In this document: positions 8,981 through 16,770 of the stretch, one piece after another
Layout: every line of letters starts with the position of its first letter
Position numbering within the stretch: position 1 is the stretch's first letter
NCBI RefSeq assembly: GCF_014649375.1
Contig: NZ_BMSX01000003.1
Location: 585,693 to 649,692 of the forward strand
Direction: 5' to 3'
DNA length: 64,000 bases
Source of the DNA: Streptomyces aurantiogriseus
GTDB taxonomy: Bacteria; Actinomycetota; Actinomycetes; Streptomycetales; Streptomycetaceae
Notes under the pieces: generated by a model
Database searches by the model: none
Told to the model about the DNA's origin: nothing
Seen by the model: only the letters and a program-made list of their open reading frames with translations
Program-made: the position numbers and the translations under genes

Positions 8981-11900
8981 ATGAGGAACCGTATGCAGGT
9001 CGCGATCCAGATCATGCTGGCATTGGTCGCCTGCTTACTCGGGATCGCCACCAACTACGCGACCAGCTCCGACAAGGCTCCCTGGGTGCTGGAGGCGATC
9101 CAGCGGTTCTCCGTTCCGGCTATCGGTGTGCTGATCGTGGCGCTTGTTGTCGGGCAGGTCGTCGTCTATCGACTGGAGAATCCCGCGCCTCCCAGGATCG
9201 AGTGGCCGCGTGCGCGAGTGCCGTATCCGGGGCTCGATGCGTTCGACGAGGACGAGGCAGCCGTCTACTTCGGCAGGGAGGCGCAGGCTGCCGAGCTGAC
9301 GCGCAGGCTGCACGCCACCGCGGCCCGGCCCGCGGAGCGGTTTCTGGTGCTGGTCGGGGCCTCCGGGAGCGGAAAGTCCTCGCTGGTCAGGGCCGGGGTG
9401 ATGCCTCGTCTACGGGACCGCCGCTGGACCGTCGTGCCGGCCTTCGCGCCCGGCGTCAACCCGCTGGGCGCCCTCGCGGGTGCGCTGGCGGCTGCCGCCG
9501 ACAGGCAGGAACCGGCGAGTGCCGTACTGCGCAGACTGCGCCAGGGGCCGGACGCGCTACGAGGTGAGCTGTCGCGGTTGCGTGGTGGACGGTTCCGGCG
9601 GGTGCTTCTCGTGGTTGACCAGTTCGAGGAGGTCGTCACTCTGGCGGGGGAGCGTGAACGCGCCCAGTTCCTCGATGCGCTGCGTGCCTGCGTGGAACAG
9701 GACCCTGCGGTCCGTGTACTGGTCACCCTCCGAGTGGATCTGCTCGGCAGGCTCCTCGGCGCTGGCCAGGCGGATCTCTTCCAGCACCCCGTCGTCATCG
9801 GCGCACTGGGCAGAGCACAGCTCATCGACGTCGTGGAGCGGCCCGGGGCTCTCGTCGGGCTCCGCTTCGAGCCCGGGGTCGTCGACTCCATCGTGAGCGA
9901 GACCGGCACGGACGACGCGCTGCCTCTGCTCGCCTACCTTCTCCAGGAGCTGTTCTACGCTTCCGGCCCCGGCGGGACAGTGACCGAGGAACTGTACCGG
10001 CGGCTCGGCGGAGTACCCGGTGCGCTGGCGCGCCAGGCGGACAACACCGTTTCCGCGCTGGGCGCGGGTGTGGGGATCGATTTCATCCTCCGCGTTCTGC
10101 TCCGGTTCGTCACCGTCGAGGGGCAGGAGGTGGCCCGCCGTCGTGTGCCGCTGTCCGAACTCGACGAGCGGGACCGCCATGTCGTCGATGCCTTCGTCGA
10201 GGCGCGGTTGCTGCGCACCGACGTCACAGGCGCAGGCTCCGCAGCCGAAGGCAGCGAGCCCTGCGCGCAGGTGACGCACGAGGCGCTGTTCCGCCAGTGG
10301 GCCCCGCTGCGGCAGGAGGTCGAGGCGCGGGCCGAACGACTTCGCGAGCGTGCCGAACTGGAGCGGTGGGCCACCGACTGGGAGCGCGCCGGTCGCAGCG
10401 ACGACTACCTCCTCACCGGGGAACGCCTCACAGCGGCCCGGCGCTGGCTCGAAGCGCTGGAGGAGGCCGGGCAGGCGTCCGAGGCGACTCGCGCGCTCGT
10501 CGAATCCTCGCAGCGTCGTGACCTGACCTTCCTGAGCCAGGTCTCCGACAGCATCGGCCATCAGGTTCTGTTGAGCGCCGAGAGCGAACCAGAGCGTTCC
10601 CTCCTGCTTTCGCTTGCCGCGCTCGGCGAGTGCGCGCCCACGGCCTCGGCCCGACGGGGGCTGATGGCGGCACTGGCGGCGAGTCACCTCCGCGCGCGGC
10701 TCGACGGGCACACGGACACCGTCCGGCACATCGCCTGGTCCCCGGACGGACGGTTGCTGGCCACGGCGTCCAGGGACGGCACGGGCCGCTTGTACGACGC
10801 GCCGTCCGGACGCGCACGGCTGGTGCTGCCCTGCGACGGCGTCATGGTCGAGTCCGTCACCTGGTCGCCGGACTCGGCGAGGCTGGCGACCACCGGCCGT
10901 GACCGTGTCGTACGGATCTGGGACGCCGTCTTGGGGGCACCGGTCCGGCTGCTGACGGGTGCCGGGGACCTCAACAGACAGGTGGCCTGGTCGCCGGACG
11001 GCCAGCATGTCGCGGCGAGTTCCAAGGACCGGATCGTGCGGGTCTGGGAGGCCGACACGGGGCGGCTCGTGCATGAACTGCGCGGGCACGGCGATGACGT
11101 GTGGGGTGTGGCATGGGCGCCGGACGGCGGCCGCCTCGCCTCCGCCTCCCATGATCAGACCGCGATCGTCTGGGATCTGGCGACCGGGTCGCCGGCCACC
11201 ACACTCACCGGGCACTCGGACTTCGTCGAGGGCATCGCCTGGTCACCGGATGGACGGCACATCGCCACCGGCTCCGGGGACCACACCGCCCGTATCTGGG
11301 ACTCCGGGACCGGCGACCTGCGCCTGTTGCTGAGAGGACACACCGACTATGTGTGGAACCTGGCCTGGTCGCCGGACGGACGGATGCTGGCCAGCGCCTC
11401 CTCCGACCGAACAGTGCGCGTCGTCGACACCGAGGACGCCAAGGTCCTGGCCGTGCTGCGGGGCCACGCGGACACCGTGTGGGGCGTCACCTGGTCACCT
11501 TGCGGGACGATGCTCGCCACCAGCTCCACCGACGGCACGGGCAGGGTGTGGGACCTGCGTCCACGCGGCGCCGAGGTCGTCATGGCTGACGGGCACCGAG
11601 GCCCGGTGAACCAGGCCGCTTGGTCCGGCGACGGCAGTCGTATCGCCACGGCCTCGGACGACGGCACCGTACGGGTATGGGACCCGGCTACCGGCGTGCC
11701 GGCGGGGCCGGTGACCGAGGTGACGGACCGGATCTGGGCCGTCGCCTGGGCTCCACAGGGGGAGCGGCTCGCGTTCGGCACGAACGACGGCCTGTTTCGG
11801 GTCGTCGATGGGCGTGGGGGCACGCTGTTTGAACAGCAGGGTGAGGTTGTGGAGGGGTGTGCCTGGTCGCCGAACGGTGGGCGGATCGCCCTCGGAGGTC

Positions 11901-12538
11901 ATGACGGCGCCGTACGTGTTCTGTCCCTACCGGACGGGATCGAGCTGCTGAAACTGACGGAACACCAGGACTGGGTGGGCCGAGTTGCCTGGTCACCGAG
12001 CGGACGGCGGCTCGCCAGTTGTTCCGACGACCGTACCTGCCGACTGTGGGATGTCGCGGAGGGACGGCAGTTCACGGTGTTGCGCGGCCACGACAACTAC
12101 GTGGAGGACGCTGCCTGGTCCCCCGACGAGACGAGGGTTGCCACCGCTTCCGGCGACTGGACGGCCGCTGTGTGGGACGTCCTCACCGGACGGCGTATCG
12201 AGGTACTGAAGGGGCACGAGGGACGTCTGCGCGCCATCGCCTGGTCACCCGACGGCCAGCACATCGCCACGGGCGCCGACGACCGCACCGTACGGGTGTG
12301 GTCCGCCACCACTCTGGAGGAGATCTCCGTTGTCGGTGTGCACCAGGACAAGGTGACCTCCGTGGCCTGGTCCCCGGACGGTACACGGCTGCTCACCGGG
12401 TCGGCCGACGGGACCGCGCGCGTGTGGCGGGCGGAGCCGGACTACGACCGACTGGAGGCGACCGCCCGGGGAAGGGTCTTCCGCACCCTCACTCACGAAG
12501 AACGGCGGCAGCATCTGCTGCCGCTCGACCACGCATGA
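8981..12538 (+). CDS. Membrane-anchored nSTAND-type P-loop NTPase with 14 WD40 repeats
   Basis: 1185 residues from the ATG at 8981; a GTG 19 codons upstream is possible, but the protein then starts outside the hydrophobic N-terminus. Two membrane helices (about 7-26 and 44-63) are followed by PYPGLDAFDEDEAAVYFGRE, typical of novel STAND NTPases, Walker A GASGSGKSS (about 126-134), Walker B VLLVVDQFEE (about 208-217), a winged-helix-like linker, and from about residue 576 fourteen WD40 units, each with a W(S/A)PxG-type strand, enough for two seven-bladed propellers. Codon 19 is TTA (9035-9037), so bldA control is likely. STAND NTPases usually sense a ligand through their repeats and oligomerise; a defence or developmental signalling role is inference. 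Confidence 0.93.
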   Translation: MRNRMQVAIQIMLALVACLLGIATNYATSSDKAPWVLEAIQRFSVPAIGVLIVALVVGQVVVYRLENPAPPRIEWPRARVPYPGLDAFDEDEAAVYFGREAQAAELTRRLHATAARPAERFLVLVGASGSGKSSLVRAGVMPRLRDRRWTVVPAFAPGVNPLGALAGALAAAADRQEPASAVLRRLRQGPDALRGELSRLRGGRFRRVLLVVDQFEEVVTLAGERERAQFLDALRACVEQDPAVRVLVTLRVDLLGRLLGAGQADLFQHPVVIGALGRAQLIDVVERPGALVGLRFEPGVVDSIVSETGTDDALPLLAYLLQELFYASGPGGTVTEELYRRLGGVPGALARQADNTVSALGAGVGIDFILRVLLRFVTVEGQEVARRRVPLSELDERDRHVVDAFVEARLLRTDVTGAGSAAEGSEPCAQVTHEALFRQWAPLRQEVEARAERLRERAELERWATDWERAGRSDDYLLTGERLTAARRWLEALEEAGQASEATRALVESSQRRDLTFLSQVSDSIGHQVLLSAESEPERSLLLSLAALGECAPTASARRGLMAALAASHLRARLDGHTDTVRHIAWSPDGRLLATASRDGTGRLYDAPSGRARLVLPCDGVMVESVTWSPDSARLATTGRDRVVRIWDAVLGAPVRLLTGAGDLNRQVAWSPDGQHVAASSKDRIVRVWEADTGRLVHELRGHGDDVWGVAWAPDGGRLASASHDQTAIVWDLATGSPATTLTGHSDFVEGIAWSPDGRHIATGSGDHTARIWDSGTGDLRLLLRGHTDYVWNLAWSPDGRMLASASSDRTVRVVDTEDAKVLAVLRGHADTVWGVTWSPCGTMLATSSTDGTGRVWDLRPRGAEVVMADGHRGPVNQAAWSGDGSRIATASDDGTVRVWDPATGVPAGPVTEVTDRIWAVAWAPQGERLAFGTNDGLFRVVDGRGGTLFEQQGEVVEGCAWSPNGGRIALGGHDGAVRVLSLPDGIELLKLTEHQDWVGRVAWSPSGRRLASCSDDRTCRLWDVAEGRQFTVLRGHDNYVEDAAWSPDETRVATASGDWTAAVWDVLTGRRIEVLKGHEGRLRAIAWSPDGQHIATGADDRTVRVWSATTLEEISVVGVHQDKVTSVAWSPDGTRLLTGSADGTARVWRAEPDYDRLEATARGRVFRTLTHEERRQHLLPLDHA

Positions 12539-12545
12539 CGGGGGG

Positions 12546-12845
12546 TCAGTAGGCCGACTCGACCGTGCGCTCTTCGGTGCGGACAAGGTAGTCGTCCGGG
12601 TTCAGACCCATGGCCTCGCGTTCGGGCGACGACCAGTACAGCGCGTTGCGTTCGGCGAAGGTCTCCGGGCCGTCGTACGAGATCAGCCAGAGGAACTGGT
12701 TGCTCTCCCGGTCCAGCCAGGCCCCTCCGATCGTGAACCCCAACTCCAGCCGCAGAGGAACGATTTCCTCCCGCCATCGCCTCGCCCACTCGTCGAGCAG
12801 GCCGTCCCGGACCGTGTACGTGCGCAGTTGTGTGGTCTTCGGCAT
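12546..12845 (-). CDS. NIPSNAP-family protein
   Basis: About 99 residues from the ATG at 12845, chosen because AGGAGAGG lies nine bases upstream; the ATG at 12854 is too close to that site. Features: QLRTYTVRDGLLDEW at the N-terminus and a ferredoxin-like alpha/beta pattern ending ERNALYWSSPEREA, matching NIPSNAP/dimeric alpha-beta barrel proteins. Function unknown; some relatives are stress-response or small-molecule binding proteins. It converges on the NTPase gene with only seven bases between stop codons. Confidence 0.8.
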   Translation of the reverse strand: MPKTTQLRTYTVRDGLLDEWARRWREEIVPLRLELGFTIGGAWLDRESNQFLWLISYDGPETFAERNALYWSSPEREAMGLNPDDYLVRTEERTVESAY

Positions 12846-13151
12846 GGCATACATCCTCTCCTGGCGGAGAGGTCCGTGTGCCACCGGAACCCGAGACCTC
12901 GTGCTCCGGTGCGAGGGGCGGTCTTTCCCAAGAACCACGGCGGTGAAATGACCTCACCAAGCCCCACCCCGTCCCTCCCGCCCGCAGCGCTCGCTCACTC
13001 GCGCGAGTGAACATCACCAACTCGGGTGGAATTTGGGCCTATTGCCTGACCTACTCTCAGCGCAACAGCACCCGCAGAAATGCGACGGCCCCCGCCGGGA
13101 CGGCAATCCCAGTGCGAGGGCCTGACCACCGAGAAGGAAAGCCCCTTCCTG
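12846..13151. other. Divergent intergenic region with a 16-bp palindrome
   Basis: Non-coding gap between the NIPSNAP and HTH genes. It holds the perfect palindrome TCACTCGCGCGAGTGA at 12995-13010, about 140 bases upstream of the HTH start, and AGAAGGAAAG as the likely ribosome binding site of that gene. No clear terminator was seen. Confidence 0.5.
12995..13010. promoter_or_regulatory. Candidate operator palindrome
   Basis: Perfect 16-bp dyad without spacer in the promoter region shared by the divergent NIPSNAP and HTH genes. The length and symmetry fit a homodimeric HTH protein site; the downstream HTH protein itself is a candidate binder. Confidence 0.4.
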
Positions 13152-14027
13152 ATGGATACGCAGAACCCTAGCGTGCCCCCGCACGCCCAGTCCCGCTCTG
13201 CCGCCAACAAACACCCGAACCGGCGGCACTTCGGCGGACTCGTCCACGACAACGCCCGGCACGCCGAACGCTTCACGGTGATCGGGAATCACCTCGCCCA
13301 GCATCAGGAACTGTCTCTCCTGGCGATCGGCCTCGGTGTGCACATCCAGTCGCTGCCCGGCGGCGCCCACATCGACATCAAGTCCCTCGCCATGCGTTTT
13401 CCCGAGGGCGCCACCCGCATCGCCGCCGCCCTGCGCGAGTTGGAAGCCCACGGCTACCTCCGGCGCGAGCGCGAGCGCATCCCCGGCGGTCGCATCATCA
13501 CCCGCACGGTTTCCTGTAACCAGCCCGGCCATCAGCGTCGTACGGCCGTCGAACGCGCCCAGAGGGCTTCCGCCAAGCCGAAGGAGCGCACCCGCACTCC
13601 CCACAAGCCCCTCCCCGCCGTCCCGCGCCCCACGCACCTGTACGCCAACCTCCTCAAGGCGGCCACAGACCTCCTCGCCGACCTGCGCCGCCACGACTCC
13701 CGTCTGCTCCTCTCTGCCTGTGACGTCACCCACCTGGCCCCCGGTGTCGCCGCCTGGCTGGAGCGAGACGTCAGCCCCACGGCCGTACGCCAGGCCCTGA
13801 CCGCCGATCTCCCGCCCGAGGGCCTCCGCCGCCCCGCCGCCCTCCTGGCCCACCGCCTCACGGCCCTGCTGCCACCCCCGCCCCCGTTCCGCGCCGCTCC
13901 CGCCACGCCGCCGCCGGCCGTCAGGCACCCGCTCCGGAACTGCGACGGCTGCGACCGCGGCTTCCGCTCGCCCGAGCCGGGCGGCCGTTGCCGCGACTGC
14001 CGGACGCCATCAGCCGCGGCCTTCTGA
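13152..14027 (+). CDS. Winged-helix DNA-binding protein with C-terminal zinc ribbon
   Basis: 291 residues from the ATG at 13152, which follows GAAGGAAAG; in-frame codons upstream are possible. Around residues 50-130 a replication-initiator-like or MarR-like winged helix is suggested (LSLLAIGLGVHIQSLP, IAAALRELEAHGYLRRERER). A proline/arginine-rich linker follows, then a helical segment and a C-terminal CxxC...CxxC ribbon (CDGCDRGFRSPEPGG, CRDC). This architecture recurs in Streptomyces accessory regions. The target is unknown. The Rpn-like gene starts 30 bases downstream and may be cotranscribed. Confidence 0.8.
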   Translation: MDTQNPSVPPHAQSRSAANKHPNRRHFGGLVHDNARHAERFTVIGNHLAQHQELSLLAIGLGVHIQSLPGGAHIDIKSLAMRFPEGATRIAAALRELEAHGYLRRERERIPGGRIITRTVSCNQPGHQRRTAVERAQRASAKPKERTRTPHKPLPAVPRPTHLYANLLKAATDLLADLRRHDSRLLLSACDVTHLAPGVAAWLERDVSPTAVRQALTADLPPEGLRRPAALLAHRLTALLPPPPPFRAAPATPPPAVRHPLRNCDGCDRGFRSPEPGGRCRDCRTPSAAAF

Positions 14028-14057
14028 AGACCCACCACCACTCAGGCAAGGAACCGC

Positions 14058-14938
14058 ATGGTCAACTCGTCCCACGAGGCGATGCACCGCATCTTCCAGG
14101 AGTACCCCGGCCTGTTCACGGGCGTCTCCAAGGTGCTCGGCCTCCCGACCATCCAGCCCACCTCCGTCACGGTGCTCCCCACCGATCTCACGGAGACCCA
14201 ACCCATCGAACGTCGTGTCGACACACTGTTGCGTTTCGACGGCGACGCCCCGGTCCTGCTGGCCGTCGAAGCGCAGAGCGCGAAGGACCCGCACAAACCC
14301 GCCAGCTGGGCCTACTACCTGTCCTTCCTCTACACCAAGTACAAGACCCCGCCCCTGTTGCTGGTGGTCTGCCAGGATCGGGCCACAGCCGAGTGGGCTG
14401 CCCGACCCGTGCCCATCGGCCCCGAATGGTGGGCCGCACTGACGCTGCGCCCGCTCGTGGCCGGTCCGCACAACATGCCCTTCATCACCGACCCGGACGA
14501 GGCCCGCGCCGACCTGGCGCTGGCCGCCCTGTCCGCCATCACACACGCGAAGGATCCGGAGGTCAGTGGGATACTGAAGGCCCTGTCCACTGCTCTGCGG
14601 CACGTGCCGGAAGCCGTCGCCGACCCGTTGTCGAACTCACCACACGAGGCCTGGACAGCGTGCGCCGGGCCGCAGAATTCTGGAGGAACCTGGTGGCCGT
14701 GGACCTTTCCTTCTACAAGTCGTCCATCTCCGAAGAGATCCGTGACGAGGGGCGTGCCCAGGGGCGGGCCGAGGACATCCTGCTTGTCCTGGAGGCACGT
14801 GACATCGCCGTCCCCGAGGAGATCCGCGAGCGCATCACCGGCTGCGACGACGCCGACCTCCTCCGCCGCTGGCTCACCCGCGCAGTCACCGCGCCGTCCG
14901 CCGAGGACATCTTCAAGGAGCCGGACGACAACGCGTGA
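14058..14938 (+). pseudogene. Rpn-like PD-(D/E)XK nuclease / transposase-like gene, frameshifted
   Basis: The first frame (about residues 1-190) has SHEAMHRIFQEYPGLF, RVDTLLRFDG and LLAVEAQSAKDPHK, matching Rpn-type putative nucleases of the PD-(D/E)XK fold common in Streptomyces. Near 14622 the frame shifts by one base: VELTTRGL, then AVDLSFYKSSISEEIRDEG and the helical C-terminus ITGCDDADLLRRWL follow in another frame up to a TGA at 14938. An intact gene would encode about 293 residues. One missing base (expected ...DPLVELT...) explains the break; a sequencing error cannot be excluded. Cotranscription with the upstream HTH gene is likely. Confidence 0.8.
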
Positions 14939-15258
14939 GCCGCCGGAAGCCGTCCCCCCGGCTCCGGCCGGGCTCGACGGCTCCCGCATTCGGACGAGCC
15001 CGCTCCGGAAAACCGAAGGACCGGAATCGGTCACCTTCCTCCGAGCAGCCCTTTGTCGCTTGAAGCCGGCCCGTACGGCTCGGCAACGGCTTCTCTGAAC
15101 GAAAAGATACTTCGCAGTCGCTATCCGCAGATCACTCGGTGACGCAGCGACTGGATCGAGCGCATCGCGCTCGCCATCGCCCACGTACTCGACGACGAGG
15201 GAGGCGAGGCGGCCGGGTAGGAGGCGGGGGGCGGGTGGGGGCCTCGTAGGGTTGCCCC
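14939..15258. other. Intergenic gap before mshB
   Basis: No complete gene seen. A short open stretch reading DWIERIALAIAHVLDDE ends at a TAG at 15218-15220 but has no start and an in-frame TGA just upstream; it may be a remnant. The promoter of mshB should lie in the last 100 bases. Confidence 0.4.
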
Positions 15259-16206
15259 ATGACGGAACTGCCCTCCACCGGCCTCCGGCCGGGGGGACCC
15301 CCATCGCGCGCCGCTCGGCGTCTGCTGCTGGTGCACGCGCACCCGGACGACGAGTCGATCAACAATGGCGCGACCATGGCCAGGTATGCGGCCGAGGGTG
15401 CCCACGTGGCCCTGGTCACCTGCACCCTCGGTGAACGCGGCGAGGTCATCCCGCCCGAGCTGGAGCACCTCACCGGCGCCGCCCTGGGCGGGCACCGCCT
15501 GCGCGAGCTGAAGGCCGCCATGGCCGAACTGGGCGTCGAGGACGTCCGGTTGCTCGGCGGCGCCGGCCGCTACGCCGACTCCGGGATGATGGGCATCCCC
15601 GACAACGACGACCCCGCCTGCTTCTGGCAGGCCGACGTCGACACCGCCGCCGGCTCCCTCGCCGAGGTCGTCCTCGAGCTGCGCCCCCAGGTCCTCGTCA
15701 CCTACGACGACAACGGCGGCTACGGCCACCCCGACCACATCCAGGCCCACCGCGTCGCCATGCGCGCCGTGGAGCTCGCCGCGCACGCCGGCTGGAGCGT
15801 CCCCAAGGTGTACTGGAACCGCGTCCCGCGCACCGTCGCCGAGGCCGCCTTCACGCGGCTCCAGCAGGAGCTGCCCGGCCTGCCCTTCGCCCAGAGCGCC
15901 ACCGTCGCCGACGTCCCCGGCGTCGTCGACGACGACCACATCACCACGGAGATCGACGGCACCGCGTACGCCGCCGCCAAGGCCGCCGCCATGCGCGCGC
16001 ACGCCACCCAGATCGAGGTCGCCCCCGACGGACGCTCCTTCGTGCTCTCCAACCAGCTCGCGCAGCCCCTCTTCGCCACCGAGTACTACGAGCTGGTGCG
16101 CGGCGAGCGGGGCGAGCCCGGTGTCCCGCCGGCCTCGGGCCCGGGGAGCGCGGAGAGCGGCGGCCGGGAGACCGACCTGTTCGCGGGGCTGGAAGGGGTG
16201 GCCTGA
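15259..16206 (+). CDS. mshB: Mycothiol biosynthesis deacetylase MshB
   Basis: Zn-dependent deacetylase removing the acetyl group from GlcNAc-inositol (1D-myo-inositol 2-acetamido-2-deoxy-glucoside) in mycothiol synthesis, cytoplasmic. 315 residues, close to the family size. The PIG-L/LmbE metal motif AHPDDE is at residues 27-32, with TLGERGEV just after and the second metal/catalytic motif [11 protein letters not shown] at about 155-165. [10 protein letters not shown] and a C-terminal Gly/Pro-rich tail follow. Its stop overlaps the start of the next gene by one base, so the two are translationally coupled. Confidence 0.95.
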   Translation: MTELPSTGLRPGGPPSRAARRLLLVHAHPDDESINNGATMARYAAEGAHVALVTCTLGERGEVIPPELEHLTGAALGGHRLRELKAAMAELGVEDVRLLGGAGRYADSGMMGIPDNDDPACFWQADVDTAAGSLAEVVLELRPQVLVTYDDNGGYGHPDHIQAHRVAMRAVELAAHAGWSVPKVYWNRVPRTVAEAAFTRLQQELPGLPFAQSATVADVPGVVDDDHITTEIDGTAYAAAKAAAMRAHATQIEVAPDGRSFVLSNQLAQPLFATEYYELVRGERGEPGVPPASGPGSAESGGRETDLFAGLEGVA

Positions 16207-16616
16207 TGCCCGACCGCGGTTCGATGCTCACCCAGCCCCTCCCGCGGCCCTCCGCCGGACGGATCGCCGCCTACCTCGGGCTCCTGCTGCTCGGTGCGGT
16301 CGCCGGCCTCGCCGGGGCGCTCGTGCAGGCCGGCTGGTTCCCCGGCGGGCTGCTGCTCGCGCTCGCGGGCGCCGCCGGGCTCTTCCTCGGCGGGGCACGC
16401 GCCGTCCGCAGCCGGGGCGGGGCCGTCGCGCCCGCCGCCGGCTGGATGGTCTCCGTCGTCCTGCTCACCGCGGGCCGCCCCGAGGGCGACTTCCTGTTCG
16501 GCGCGGCAGGCGGCTCCTACCTCTTCCTGCTCGGTGGCATGGCCCTGGCTGTGATCTGCGCCACCCTTGGCTCCGGGCGGCAACCGGTCGGCGGCGACGT
16601 CCGACTTGCCAAGTGA
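16206..16616 (+). CDS. DUF6113-type integral membrane protein
   Basis: 136 residues with four predicted membrane helices: AYLGLLLLGAVAGLAGALVQ, GLLLALAGAAGLFLGGARA, MVSVVLLTAG and YLFLLGGMALAVICATL. Starts on the TGA of mshB (TGATG), so coupled to it. The membrane protein next to mshB is conserved in Streptomyces; function unknown, with no evidence in the sequence for a direct part in mycothiol metabolism. Confidence 0.85.
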   Translation: MPDRGSMLTQPLPRPSAGRIAAYLGLLLLGAVAGLAGALVQAGWFPGGLLLALAGAAGLFLGGARAVRSRGGAVAPAAGWMVSVVLLTAGRPEGDFLFGAAGGSYLFLLGGMALAVICATLGSGRQPVGGDVRLAK

Positions 16617-16770
16617 CGTACCACTTCTCCCTGGCGCGACCGTGCGAGTCCCGTGTGGGTTTCCCCGGCGGTCGTGGGATACGGGCCAGAAGTGGCCAGT
16701 ATGGTGGTGCGCGCCGCCGAGCTGCCCGTGAGGTTGTGGCGGGCGGCGGAGCCAACCTGGAGAACCTGCC

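Noticed and set aside
9557..11215. 552-codon minus-strand frame
   Set aside because: Antisense to the NTPase/WD40 gene, whose Walker and WD motifs prove the plus-strand frame.
15120..15258. Short frame DWIERIALAIAHVLDDE as a gene
   Set aside because: Only about two dozen codons, no start codon, in-frame stop just upstream; mentioned only as a possible remnant.
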